Shown here in pieces: positions 16,334 through 25,140 of a stretch of 64,000 nt of DNA. The position numbers were made by a program, and so were the translations under genes. Below the pieces are notes generated by a model that made no database searches, was not told the origin of the DNA, and was given only the letters and a program-made list of their open reading frames with translations. Positions within the stretch are counted from its first letter, which is position 1, and each line of letters opens with the position of its first letter. Source of the DNA: Parapedobacter sp. SGR-10 (GTDB taxonomy: Bacteria; Bacteroidota; Bacteroidia; Sphingobacteriales; Sphingobacteriaceae); assembly GCF_011030405.1 (NCBI RefSeq), contig NZ_JAAJTJ010000005.1:120779-184778 (forward strand). The letters are read 5' to 3'.

Positions 16334-18514
16334 TTAATAACAATCCGAAAGAATCTGTCCACGCCAATCGCTCAATCCATGACTTGCGCAGATCTCTGCC
16401 AGCACCTCCTCTACATCCCGTTGCATGGCCAACGAACCACAGATCATGATAACACCTTTGCCTGCCAACAGATCGGCAAAGAAGGAGGCATCTTTCCGGA
16501 TCAGATCCATCACGTATCGTGCATGTTCTTCCCGTGAAAAGGCTATTTGGAAATCGGCCAACCGTCCGGCCGCTATTTCCCCTTCGGCAAAACGACAGTA
16601 TTCTTTCGAAAGAACATTGTTGTACCGGAAACCAGCATACAAATGAATAGGAATACGTTTCTTATTTTCCGAAATCATCCCAAGGAAAGGCGCTATGCCC
16701 GTTCCATTAGCAATCATGGCTACTTTCGGAGCTTTCTTCGGAAAATGGAACCCTTTATTGGCCACAATCCGAGCAGATATACGCCCATTTTCGGATAAGC
16801 GATACAGGAATTCCGATCCCAATCCGTTAGGATACAGCTTCACCATGAGCTGGATACTATCCTCTTTCTTGCCTATGGAATAGAGCCGCTCCCGACCATC
16901 GTCTGCCGGGTAGATGGCCAATAGATCGCCCGATCGGAAAGCCTGTCGCCTCCGAGGCCGCAGTACGATCTTAAAGGTGGAATTGTCTTCGGTGACTTCG
17001 GTTTTTTCCAAGATATCAAATTTCCGCAGTCCCGTTATTTTGGTAGCGTAAAGGGCAGGCGTAACCGCCAATTCACAGGATGCTTTTTGGCTCCAGGCTT
17101 TTATCCAGGTGATGAATTCTTCTACAGAACGGTCGTTGACCGTATGCAGATCGAGATACTTCGTGGCCCAAGGTTGCCTGGCCAACAGCTCGTCGACGTA
17201 CCGGGCATACGCACAAAAATCCGGATAAGCTTTGGAACCAAAACCAATGACCGAATAGCCTATCTGCTGATCCTGTGGAAACCTGGCCACTAACTTATCA
17301 AAATGGGTGGCATTGGCCGGTGCAGTACCTAAACCATAGGTTGAGCTGAAGACCAACAAATGCTTGGCTTTGGGAAAAGGAGCAAAGCGGTTCATCTCGG
17401 TCAAAAAGGATTTATATCCATATGCCAATAGCTGTTGATGGATTTTGTTGGCATAGGACAATGTACTGCCATTTTCGGTTCCTATCAGTAGGATATATTC
17501 TGCATTCGATGGATTGAATTTATTCTTGATCCTGGTTCCTTTTCTACGGAAAGTAATGGCAAAACCCGTATACATAAAGAACAGGATATTCAAGGAAGCA
17601 AGTCCCAAAATAATTGCCCAGATAACACTGGTCCGTCCTGTATGCAGATCGAGACTGAGCTTTTCTAGCATCAAGCTATAGGGATAGCGGTTTTCTTCGA
17701 CTATCTCGCCGGTAATCTGATTGACGGAAAGTTCCCGGTCTTTCAGTTTCAGGATATAAAACTCTTCGGGATCATCGGGCATAAATGGAAAACTGATCTT
17801 TTCCACGTCGGCCAGTGGGGTGCTCTGGAAAATAGAAAAATCGGCCAGATCTTTCTTTGCTGCTTTCTCGTGCTGTACGTGATCGACTGTTTGATTTTCA
17901 GCGCCTACCATATCGATACGTACCATAAAAAGATACGTGCCTGTAAGGGCCAAGATCAAAACAGGGATCAGAAAAATACGTCCTGTGACGACATGGAAGT
18001 ATTGTGAAAAGAAATCTTTATTGATCCGGGCAAAGAAATTCCGTAGTCCCTGCTGTCGCTTGGCGATAAGAATGACTCCGGTAATCGTGATCAGAAAGAG
18101 TAGAAAAGAAACTAGACCGATGATGATCCGTCCTGTCTCTTTGAGGAACAATGAGCGGTGCAGAGCTATGTTCCATTGGATAAAGTCACTTTGAGGCCTG
18201 ACCTCACCCAATGCTTCTCCGGTGAGGGGATTAATGTAGGCTTTGACAGCATTACCTTCCCGGTCTGTGGCATCGACAGACACAAACCCGTTGTGGTCTA
18301 CCGAAAGCTCGATTATTTCGGGATAAACCTCCCACAGCACCGGAATGGTCTGTGCGAGGTTTATGGTGTGGAAATCATGGATCTTGTATCCTTGTGTTTT
18401 TTCATCTATAGCGCCGATGGCCAGGATGACTCCCGTCACGGAAAGGATCAACAAAAACACAGCGGAGATAATGGCCAAAGCCAAATGGGCATACCTCCAG
18501 ATGGATAGGGTCAT
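16334..18514 (-). CDS. PepSY-TM / flavodoxin / FNR transmembrane reductase
   Basis: A 726-residue inner-membrane reductase. The N-terminal 330 residues are a PepSY-associated membrane domain with helices at about 9-32, 128-151, 174-197 and 296-320 and a PepSY-like periplasmic loop at about 200-280. Four histidines sit at helix ends (H10, H119, H174, H291), a pattern compatible with two hemes as in FoxB-type siderophore reductases. Next is a flavodoxin domain (340-475; GTENGST at 345-351, STYGLGTAP at 391-399), then an FAD/NADPH reductase domain (495-726; RLYSIG at 543-548, ANGTGIAPF at 602-610, ICGS at 691-694). Electrons should flow from NADPH through FAD and FMN to the periplasm. Its ATG overlaps the DUF2271 stop (ATGA). 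Confidence 0.88.
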   Translation of the reverse strand: MTLSIWRYAHLALAIISAVFLLILSVTGVILAIGAIDEKTQGYKIHDFHTINLAQTIPVLWEVYPEIIELSVDHNGFVSVDATDREGNAVKAYINPLTGEALGEVRPQSDFIQWNIALHRSLFLKETGRIIIGLVSFLLFLITITGVILIAKRQQGLRNFFARINKDFFSQYFHVVTGRIFLIPVLILALTGTYLFMVRIDMVGAENQTVDHVQHEKAAKKDLADFSIFQSTPLADVEKISFPFMPDDPEEFYILKLKDRELSVNQITGEIVEENRYPYSLMLEKLSLDLHTGRTSVIWAIILGLASLNILFFMYTGFAITFRRKGTRIKNKFNPSNAEYILLIGTENGSTLSYANKIHQQLLAYGYKSFLTEMNRFAPFPKAKHLLVFSSTYGLGTAPANATHFDKLVARFPQDQQIGYSVIGFGSKAYPDFCAYARYVDELLARQPWATKYLDLHTVNDRSVEEFITWIKAWSQKASCELAVTPALYATKITGLRKFDILEKTEVTEDNSTFKIVLRPRRRQAFRSGDLLAIYPADDGRERLYSIGKKEDSIQLMVKLYPNGLGSEFLYRLSENGRISARIVANKGFHFPKKAPKVAMIANGTGIAPFLGMISENKKRIPIHLYAGFRYNNVLSKEYCRFAEGEIAAGRLADFQIAFSREEHARYVMDLIRKDASFFADLLAGKGVIMICGSLAMQRDVEEVLAEICASHGLSDWRGQILSDCY

Positions 18515-18987
18515 TGCACTTTACTTAGTTTGACAAAACGGATGTATCCCGTTCCTTCCACACGTTCGGTCAGCCCTTGTGGCGTGACGGATAGCTCTAC
18601 GTCCTTTACGTGGTATTTTTGTTCTTCCACGGCAGACTCAAAGCGCAATTTGTAGCCTTTGTTCAATTTGGAATCTTCGATCTCGATGGTACGCACGGCA
18701 CGGTCTCCACCATTGACCGATGCTCCGGTGATGGTGCTCAGCTTGGATTTTGCTTTCGTCTCAAACTTATACCATTCTTTGAGTGTATTGTACCATTGCT
18801 TGTCCGGCCCTAGGACAGCAAGGGTCTTTTCATATGCTCCTTGTGGATTGATCAGGGATATAATCACATAGGCAGCCTCACCCTTATAACCGATCATTTG
18901 GATCATACATTTGTATTTGCTCGATTGTGCAAACGAGCTTAGCGACAATAATGTTATAAATAAGGTAAAAAACAGGGTTTTCTTCAT
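18511..18987 (-). CDS. DUF2271 family periplasmic protein
   Basis: A 158-residue exported protein (signal peptide about 1-20, ending SSFAQ). The KYKCMIQMIGYKGEAAYVIISLINPQG start and the LGPDKQWYNTLKEWYKF segment match DUF2271, a family often found beside ApbE and PepSY reductases. The segment TITGASVNGG (T87-G-A-S90) resembles the Thr/Ser-Gly-Ala-Thr/Ser sites that ApbE flavinylates, so this may be the FMN-carrying partner; this is inference. It sits four bases after the ankyrin gene and overlaps the reductase gene by four bases, so the three are surely co-translated. Confidence 0.82.
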   Translation of the reverse strand: MKKTLFFTLFITLLSLSSFAQSSKYKCMIQMIGYKGEAAYVIISLINPQGAYEKTLAVLGPDKQWYNTLKEWYKFETKAKSKLSTITGASVNGGDRAVRTIEIEDSKLNKGYKLRFESAVEEQKYHVKDVELSVTPQGLTERVEGTGYIRFVKLSKVQ

Positions 18988-18991
18988 CTTT

Positions 18992-20518
18992 TTATTTTAA
19001 GAAATCAATGGATACATTGTTGGCTTTCAAGAAATCATTTTCTTTTGCCAAGTCATAAGCTGTTTCGTCAAACTCTGTCTTCAGGTCTTTTTTTGCGCCC
19101 AAGGCAAGCAGTTCTTTCAGAATCTTATCGTCTTTCGCGATCAAAGCCGCCTTGTGCAGTGCAGTCAGACCTTCTTTGTCCTGTGCATTGACATTGACAC
19201 CAAGCTGTGCTGCTTTTTTGATTTGGCTTAGGCTTTCCTTAGAAACAGCCAAGTGGAGAAGAGTGCTTCCGTTTCCTTGCGGAGTAGCGACATCTACACC
19301 ACTGTTTTTGAGGAGTTCCAATTTTGTTTCAAAATCATCGTTAGGCTGACCTCCGCCTTGTGGACCACCGGGCCTGCCGCCGCCACCTTGCGGACCTCTT
19401 TCTCTGAAAGAGTTAAACCAATAATAGGCGAGATTATACCCATCTTTGTCCAGCAGCTTGCTATCTGCACCTTTTTTCAACAGGAGAGAAGCTACTTCGG
19501 CTGAACCGCTGGCAATTGCTTTGGTCAAAGCCGATTCGCCTTTACTATTTACGGCATTGATATCGTTGGTTTTTCCGACCAATGTTTCGATCAAGGCAGC
19601 GTCCCTGCCTGCAGCTGCATTGATCAATACGGTATTGCCTTCATGATCCTTTGTGTTGACATCAACTCCTTTAGCCAGGAAATAGTTGATGATCTCCGTA
19701 TTAGGTCGACGTACCAGTGTGTGCAGGATGGTAGCGCCATCTTTCGGGTTGATCGCTTTGGGATCCAATTTTAATTTTTCGACCAGATATTGGTATGTTT
19801 CGATACCATTCTGGTGCATTCTGGAACCTTGTGTAGCAAAGAAAAGTGCTCTATTCGTTGGCTTTATGCCTTTACCCATTAATTTTTCGATGAGCACAGT
19901 ATTACCAAACCTTGCTGCATAGTCAACAGCTGTGCTTCCATATTCATCGGTATCATTGTACGACAGGCCTTTGGACACGAAATAGTCTGATATCGTAAAA
20001 TCGTCGTCTCTGGCTATTGCTAATAAGAGCAATGTAGCACCGTCATCGTATTTTTGTTTGGGGTTCACACCGGCTGCAAACAATGCTTCATAAATGGCCG
20101 TATTCTTCACACCGTTGGCAGCAGCATTTGTGATTACCGCTGATCCATGGCTGTCCGACAGGTGTACATCCGAACCTTTTTCGATCAAGTAAGCGACCAG
20201 GTCTGCATTTCCTCGTCCGGCTGCCCAGTGTAGATAAGAAGCACTGTGGTGCGTCTTTTTATGTACGCCATTACCTTCTTGTTCGACCATGAATTTGATG
20301 GTTTCCAGAGGAGCATCACTAAGGATGGCTCTTGCTGTTGGATCCCAGGAGGCAGCATTTGCCTCAGAAGGACTATTCCCTTTGGCTATTTCGGCTTTTA
20401 CCTGTTCTATGGTAGGTTTGGTTTTCCAAAAGTCAGGATTCATCAACGTGTTATTGCTTTGCTGGGCTTGTACATAGCATGCGGATGATGCCAAGATCGC
20501 TAAAAAGAGTTTTTTCAT
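18992..20518 (-). CDS. Exported ankyrin-repeat protein
   Basis: A 508-residue protein with a signal peptide (about 1-19, ending YVQAQ) and a dozen or so ankyrin repeats from about residue 60 to 500, for example [28 protein letters not shown] and [21 protein letters not shown] Gly/Pro-rich insert (about 375-395) interrupts the stack. It should be a periplasmic binding scaffold. It is the first gene of the cluster with DUF2271, PepSY reductase and ApbE, and a partner role for the reductase or its substrate is likely by context. Transcription probably starts in the 234-base gap upstream. Confidence 0.88.
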   Translation of the reverse strand: MKKLFLAILASSACYVQAQQSNNTLMNPDFWKTKPTIEQVKAEIAKGNSPSEANAASWDPTARAILSDAPLETIKFMVEQEGNGVHKKTHHSASYLHWAAGRGNADLVAYLIEKGSDVHLSDSHGSAVITNAAANGVKNTAIYEALFAAGVNPKQKYDDGATLLLLAIARDDDFTISDYFVSKGLSYNDTDEYGSTAVDYAARFGNTVLIEKLMGKGIKPTNRALFFATQGSRMHQNGIETYQYLVEKLKLDPKAINPKDGATILHTLVRRPNTEIINYFLAKGVDVNTKDHEGNTVLINAAAGRDAALIETLVGKTNDINAVNSKGESALTKAIASGSAEVASLLLKKGADSKLLDKDGYNLAYYWFNSFRERGPQGGGGRPGGPQGGGQPNDDFETKLELLKNSGVDVATPQGNGSTLLHLAVSKESLSQIKKAAQLGVNVNAQDKEGLTALHKAALIAKDDKILKELLALGAKKDLKTEFDETAYDLAKENDFLKANNVSIDFLK

Positions 20519-20743
20519 ACGGGTACCAAATCAAGTTATTTGAATTAAGTCTAAATTAATCGCAAAACTATAAAAAATCTTTGGTTTAAGAAAAGAAAAG
20601 TTGCAAGACTTTAATAAATGCTGCAAACATCAGTTTAAAGCATTTGTAAGATTATATTAATAAAAAATCTGAGAAAAAAGCATTTGTTTTTTCGATTTTA
20701 CGCTGATATTAACTTTGGTACCCGCAGACCGAAAAATATTGTG

Positions 20744-20751
20744 TATCTTTG
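20744..20751 (+). promoter_or_regulatory. -7 box of the toxin-antitoxin pair
   Basis: TATCTTTG matches TAnnTTTG exactly and lies 25 bases before the antitoxin ATG at 20777. A TTTG is present further upstream (about 20714) but 26 bases away, which is longer than usual. Confidence 0.45.
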
Positions 20752-20776
20752 AGTGAATCAATACTATATAATAGTT

Positions 20777-21007
20777 ATGGAACTGATTTTGAAATCCAAC
20801 AATGAGCAGAAAATAGCCAAGATTTTGGCATTAGCTAAGAAACTCAACATCATCATTGAGAAAAAGGATAAAGCTATTGATCAAAACGAACGGGAAGCTA
20901 TTAAAACCCGTATCCTCAATTTCAAAACAGATGAACCATCAGCCTTTGGTGATGGAGTCCAATGGGAACGCTCACAGAGGGAAAATAGGACACTGCCCTT
21001 TTCATAA
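20777..21007 (+). CDS. Antitoxin-like small protein
   Basis: A 76-residue protein from ATG 20777 (MELILKSNNEQKIAKIL); a GTG at 20753 is also possible but lies next to the -7 box. The first half is a helix rich in Lys and Ile, the second half is charged and probably disordered (FKTDEPSAFGDGVQWERSQR), as in many antitoxins that wrap a PIN toxin. It ends two bases before the ATG of a PIN-domain gene. Named from context, not from a clear family motif. Confidence 0.6.
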   Translation: MELILKSNNEQKIAKILALAKKLNIIIEKKDKAIDQNEREAIKTRILNFKTDEPSAFGDGVQWERSQRENRTLPFS

Positions 21008-21009
21008 CC

Positions 21010-21371
21010 ATGTTAATAGACAGCAATATTATTATCTATTCTTTCTCCGATGAATATCGTTATCTGCGGAACCTACTTGTTCATGAGCAAGCCAATATTT
21101 CTGAGATTTCACGAGAGAAGTATTGGGCTATCACAAATTAAAGGATGTGGAACGAAAATATTTTTCAGACATCTTCACCTACACCTCAACTATAATTCCA
21201 AACCGAGAGATATTTGATAAAGCTATTGAGATCAGACAGCAATACAATCTAAACTTAGGAGATAGTATCATAGCAGCTACTGCCTTGATATATGATTTAA
21301 CAGTGTACACAAGGAATCTCAAAGACTTTGAACACATAAAAATATTGAGGACCATTAACCCCGTTCGATGA
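21010..21371 (+). pseudogene. PIN-domain toxin, broken by a frameshift
   Basis: The first frame gives MLIDSNIIIYSFSDEYRYLR and continues to ISEISRE before running to a stop at about 21139-21141; the +1-shifted frame from about 21117 continues as EVLGYHKLKDVERKYF to INPVR at 21371. Joined at about 21114-21117 they form a normal PIN ribonuclease of about 120 residues, with acidic residues D4, the Glu of VEVLGYH, and D in NLGDSIIAATAL. A single missing base (SRVEVLG expected) explains it. It may be a true mutation, a sequencing error, or, less likely, programmed frameshifting. Its antitoxin lies just upstream. Confidence 0.75.
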
Positions 21372-21419
21372 GGGTCAAAAAGCTAATATGCGAAATCTAT
21401 TAAAAGTGTTTAGGTAAGA

Positions 21420-21451
21420 TAAAAAAGGACAGACCCCATAGAGATCTGCCC
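21420..21451 (-). terminator. Terminator of the glycan-utilisation operon
   Basis: On the minus strand GGGCAGA (21451-21445) can pair with TCTGTCC (21433-21427), with one G-T pair, and is followed by TTTTTT. It lies about 40 bases after the stop of the GH18 gene. Confidence 0.55.
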
Positions 21452-21489
21452 CGATAATAAAACAAACTAAATAATAAATCCTTTCCGTT

Positions 21490-22923
21490 CTACCAATCTT
21501 TGGCATATTTATGTGTCTCATCGAACACCAATACATCTTGGAATAGTTCCACTGCAATATTCTGGAGTGCAGGCAATTGTCGGGCACTGGTCGTTCCCGT
21601 ACTCCAATTCGATCTGTTCGGATCGAATGCAAATATCATATGTGCTCCGTAGCCACCGGTACGAATGGATCTCAGTTGTGTTGCCGATGGATAACGACCC
21701 TGCGCATATTCACCTGACCGCATTCCCCATCTCGACTTAGGCAAACCGGGATATCTTGCATCTAATTCGGCCGAACCTAAATAATCATGAAGGGCATAGT
21801 CCACATATTCACCTGCCTGAGCCTCTGGGATCGCATTGGTTCCACCAAAATTGTCTGTACGGCTATACACGTAGACTATTACCAACTTATCAGGTATGGC
21901 TTGCTTGGTTTCATAGCACAAGCGTGCCGCAGCCTGTCTCGAAGGTGTTACAAATCCCGGAGGTACCGGAGTCTGGTAGGACGAGTATTCATCGTCAAAG
22001 AATACACCATCCAGATCGTATGCCTCACAGGTAGCCTTGAGTTCCTGTGCAAATTGCTTTGCTGCTGCCGGGCCAAGGTTAGCCACACCGGATCTATCAT
22101 GGTTACCCAATATACTCAAGATGACTTTCATTCCCTTATCCTTCAATGGTTTCAAGTATTTCTCTTTGTTTTCCAAGATATGTGTGATATTGGGGTTGTG
22201 CGTTACGATAACTTTTCCAGTTTGTGCGTTGTAATTGATATTTGAAGAGAACAAGATGACCATATCAACCAAAGGTTTGCCGCTATTTTGAAGCGTGAGT
22301 GAAAGGTTATTTAGTGGATTGGTATCGTTGACTTCTATACAACTGACAATCTTGATCCCCGTGGATTTGTCCGGGGTAGGCAGCTTCGAATTGTCCCTGA
22401 CGAACAGTAAAAAATTTACCGAACCTTGTGCGCCGGATAGATTAGAACTCAATGGTACGACATACGTTTCTGTTCCGTCCAAATCAGCAGAAGTTTCCAC
22501 TTGTACGGAAATCTCCGAAGACACCTTGGAATCGGATTTTATTTCGAAGCTTCCACTGTTGGGGAGTGTCACCAATTCTTTCGGGAACAACCTGTACGAG
22601 GTGCCGTTTGCTTCGTTGTACTTGATCAAAACCTCTTCATTGATGGCCAAAGTGTTTGTGATATCCTGTGTGGCCGGCTTTGTCAGCTGCACGGTAAGGG
22701 TATAAGTCTTCTGCTCTTTGAATTCAAGCAAGGAACTGTTGGACTTTCCATCTTCACCGACTAGCAATCCTATGGATTCCGAAGAGATATGGTAGGACGA
22801 TTCATCAAGTTGGCCCACATCCACGACTTCTTCTTTACACGCATTGAACAGCGTCAGACACATAGCGGCTATCGCCATGCATGACGATAAGCCTGTCTTG
22901 TTAAAAATACTTTTCATAGTCAT
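21490..22923 (-). CDS. GH18 endo-beta-N-acetylglucosaminidase, surface lipoprotein
   Basis: A 477-residue lipoprotein (lipobox near Cys29) with a DUF1735 domain (about 45-185) and a GH18 barrel (about 190-470). The catalytic strand reads DGVFFDDE (305-312), matching the DGxDFDDE motif of Endo H/F-type enzymes, with D310 and E312 as catalytic pair. These enzymes cut between the two core GlcNAc residues of N-glycans. The order here, SusC-SusD-GH18-like-LamG-GH18, parallels BT3983-3987 of B. thetaiotaomicron, whose last gene cuts high-mannose N-glycans. Either of two ATGs (22923 or 22917) may start it. Most likely on the outer face of the outer membrane. Confidence 0.88.
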   Translation of the reverse strand: MTMKSIFNKTGLSSCMAIAAMCLTLFNACKEEVVDVGQLDESSYHISSESIGLLVGEDGKSNSSLLEFKEQKTYTLTVQLTKPATQDITNTLAINEEVLIKYNEANGTSYRLFPKELVTLPNSGSFEIKSDSKVSSEISVQVETSADLDGTETYVVPLSSNLSGAQGSVNFLLFVRDNSKLPTPDKSTGIKIVSCIEVNDTNPLNNLSLTLQNSGKPLVDMVILFSSNINYNAQTGKVIVTHNPNITHILENKEKYLKPLKDKGMKVILSILGNHDRSGVANLGPAAAKQFAQELKATCEAYDLDGVFFDDEYSSYQTPVPPGFVTPSRQAAARLCYETKQAIPDKLVIVYVYSRTDNFGGTNAIPEAQAGEYVDYALHDYLGSAELDARYPGLPKSRWGMRSGEYAQGRYPSATQLRSIRTGGYGAHMIFAFDPNRSNWSTGTTSARQLPALQNIAVELFQDVLVFDETHKYAKDW

Positions 22924-22950
22924 ATAATCTATATATAGTGTTCCTATTTG

Positions 22951-24102
22951 TTATTTCTTCTCGGGCAATGACACCGGAGTCCACCGGATAGCAGATTTTG
23001 AAATCAAATGGTTTTCATTTGCGGTGTGGTCCTTAACAATATTTCCCGCGCCATCATCACATTTCCAATAGGCAACCAGTCCCGGACTGTCCACAGGCAC
23101 ATTGTACGGATTTGCAGCAATTTCCTCTGGCGTACGCTCAACATTCCAGATCCTGCATTCGGCAAATTCTCCGGCCAGAAACCGATCATCTGCATAAGAT
23201 CTGCCGATCTGGAACCCATTTAAACCTGCCGTACCCAGATTCCTACTAGTCAAGGTGGTACTGGCTTCTGACTGCAGATTGCCATTGACATATACCTTTA
23301 TACTTCTGGGTGCAGTGCCTTGAAACGTGACGGCTATATGCACCCATTGGTTGGCATCCAAGCCCTTGGTCGAAGCATCCGCTGTCGGCATATTTCCGGC
23401 AGAGGTAGCGACCTGTATCTGGTTGGGTGGAAAATTAGCATCTCCCAACCGGATCAGGAAGTTGCCCTCAATACCCATGATCGTACTGATCATCCTATCA
23501 AAATTTCTGGCACGGATCAGTGCTTCCAAGGTAAATTGGGTCAACCCGTTGAGTGGTGTGGCATTTTTCCATGCCGTGGTATAGAGATAGTTATCTTCCA
23601 GATCCGCTACGACATTGATCAATGCACCTCCTCTCACCACATAATAGGTGATACTTTCGCTTTCCAATACACTAAGGTTGGTATTGGCTACTCTCACAGG
23701 CAGGACATAGACCGTTTCCATATCCAAGGTATTGATCTTATCAAAGTGAACCGTTACCGGATTGGATATCACACTTCCGGCTGCGATCACCGTACTATTC
23801 TCCGTCAAACTGTAATATTCCTCCGACAGCAAAATAGCCTGCTCACTATGTGCCTTGTTATAGCGAGCCACTAAAGAGGGGTCTATGGAAAAATCAGCTC
23901 TGATGTCTTCTGCCTCTGGTTTGGCAATACCGATCTGCAAGGTTCGCTCATCTGTCGTCACGGAAGGCTTGTTGAGAATGATTTCCAATGTGGGGGTGAC
24001 CAAATACACATTGTTGTCAAATGTTCCTTCATCCTTACAACCGGACAGTAGAAGGATCGCGCTGAGCAGAATGCCTAATTTTTTATATACATGCGTTTTC
24101 AT
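22951..24102 (-). CDS. DUF1735 and LamG-domain surface lipoprotein
   Basis: A 383-residue lipoprotein (lipobox LLSGC, Cys about 22). Residues about 35-150 are a DUF1735 beta-sandwich; about 185-345 a concanavalin-like LamG/laminin domain, with the typical NQWVHIAVTF and SIKVYVNGNLQSE strands and the EFAECRIWNVERTPEEI ending. It should be a surface glycan-binding protein that holds glycoprotein or released glycan close to SusC/SusD. It sits between the GH18-like protein (five bases before its start) and the GH18 enzyme (27 bases after its stop). Confidence 0.85.
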   Translation of the reverse strand: MKTHVYKKLGILLSAILLLSGCKDEGTFDNNVYLVTPTLEIILNKPSVTTDERTLQIGIAKPEAEDIRADFSIDPSLVARYNKAHSEQAILLSEEYYSLTENSTVIAAGSVISNPVTVHFDKINTLDMETVYVLPVRVANTNLSVLESESITYYVVRGGALINVVADLEDNYLYTTAWKNATPLNGLTQFTLEALIRARNFDRMISTIMGIEGNFLIRLGDANFPPNQIQVATSAGNMPTADASTKGLDANQWVHIAVTFQGTAPRSIKVYVNGNLQSEASTTLTSRNLGTAGLNGFQIGRSYADDRFLAGEFAECRIWNVERTPEEIAANPYNVPVDSPGLVAYWKCDDGAGNIVKDHTANENHLISKSAIRWTPVSLPEKK

Positions 24103-24107
24103 GACTG

Positions 24108-25130
24108 TTATTTTTTTAAAGGTGGATTTAAAATACTGATCACTTGCCGACTTGCCTGATACGATTTCAAAATGTTGTAGTAGTCGTATTGCAGATTCAG
24201 CAATCCTATTCCTTTGACTGTAAACCCACTGTGGTTACCGTTGACCCATTCGGCTGTACCGATACTGGAGGAAGAACCATCGGCAAAATACCCCAAAGAA
24301 GCTTCGTCAAGCTTGTATGATGTTAGATTGGCCAATGCGATAAACCTATCCTTAGGGATATCTGCTCCTATGGCTTCTATAAATTGAAAAGTCAGATTAC
24401 TTTTGCTTAGTGATTTATCCGTGGGTACAATGATATACTTAGCTTGTCCTAACCATTCGGTATCACCGACAAATTGTGGCAGACCTTTGAAAATGAACTC
24501 CTGAGCCGGATTGGCATCCTTCCATTCTTTGACGGCATCAAACAATAATACCTCTCTCTCATCAATCTCTGTTATCTCTGCGGGAGTCAGATGGAGTCTG
24601 TTTTTACCCAGAAAAGAAAAGATTACGCCATCGTACGGATATGCTTTTGAAAAGGCAATAGCCGTATGCAATGAATCCTCCAAAAATTGATGAAAGGTCG
24701 TCGGGGGATCTGTTTCATCTTTTTTCTCGAACGCTGCCCGAATAGCTTCCACATCGATTTCGTATAAGACCTTGGTTCCTTTAGTACGTTGGATATTGTT
24801 GATCTCTTCGGTTTCCCTCTCCACCAGATTGTCCGGGCTTGTCAAGACCAGATAGTCCAAGCTGTCGGGTACCGCAAGGATATGTTGTCCTTGGCTAATC
24901 ACATTTTTGACGCTATTGTCAAACCAACCAAAGGTCAGGCTATGGTCGGAAGCTTTGTACGCTCTCAAATCTTGTAGATATGCAGCATAAAGCTCCGGGT
25001 TCTGGTTCTCCATGTCCTGCTGTTTTATCCGCAATGGATACACTTCGTTCCAATCCTGACAAGCGACCATCGTGGAGAAGATGGTTCCCAGCAGGATGAC
25101 TTGTTTTATGTTTATCATATTTTGTTTCAT
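24108..25130 (-). CDS. Catalytically inactive GH18-like surface glycan-binding protein
   Basis: A 340-residue lipoprotein (lipobox MVAC, Cys24) with a GH18-type barrel (about 55-330). The position of the catalytic strand reads YPYDGVIFSFLG (164-175): compared with DGVFFDDE of the downstream enzyme, the catalytic Asp is Ser172 and Glu is Leu174. It should therefore bind but not cut N-glycans. Equivalent proteins occur at this position (after SusD) in N-glycan loci. The first 25 residues include two possible ATGs. It overlaps nothing and is ten bases from SusD. Confidence 0.83.
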   Translation of the reverse strand: MKQNMINIKQVILLGTIFSTMVACQDWNEVYPLRIKQQDMENQNPELYAAYLQDLRAYKASDHSLTFGWFDNSVKNVISQGQHILAVPDSLDYLVLTSPDNLVERETEEINNIQRTKGTKVLYEIDVEAIRAAFEKKDETDPPTTFHQFLEDSLHTAIAFSKAYPYDGVIFSFLGKNRLHLTPAEITEIDEREVLLFDAVKEWKDANPAQEFIFKGLPQFVGDTEWLGQAKYIIVPTDKSLSKSNLTFQFIEAIGADIPKDRFIALANLTSYKLDEASLGYFADGSSSSIGTAEWVNGNHSGFTVKGIGLLNLQYDYYNILKSYQASRQVISILNPPLKK

Positions 25131-25140
25131 CGTTCAAGGT

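Noticed and set aside
1022..20518. The two ankyrin proteins as duplicates
   Set aside because: Ankyrin consensus explains the likeness; one is cytoplasmic and the other exported, and linkers differ.
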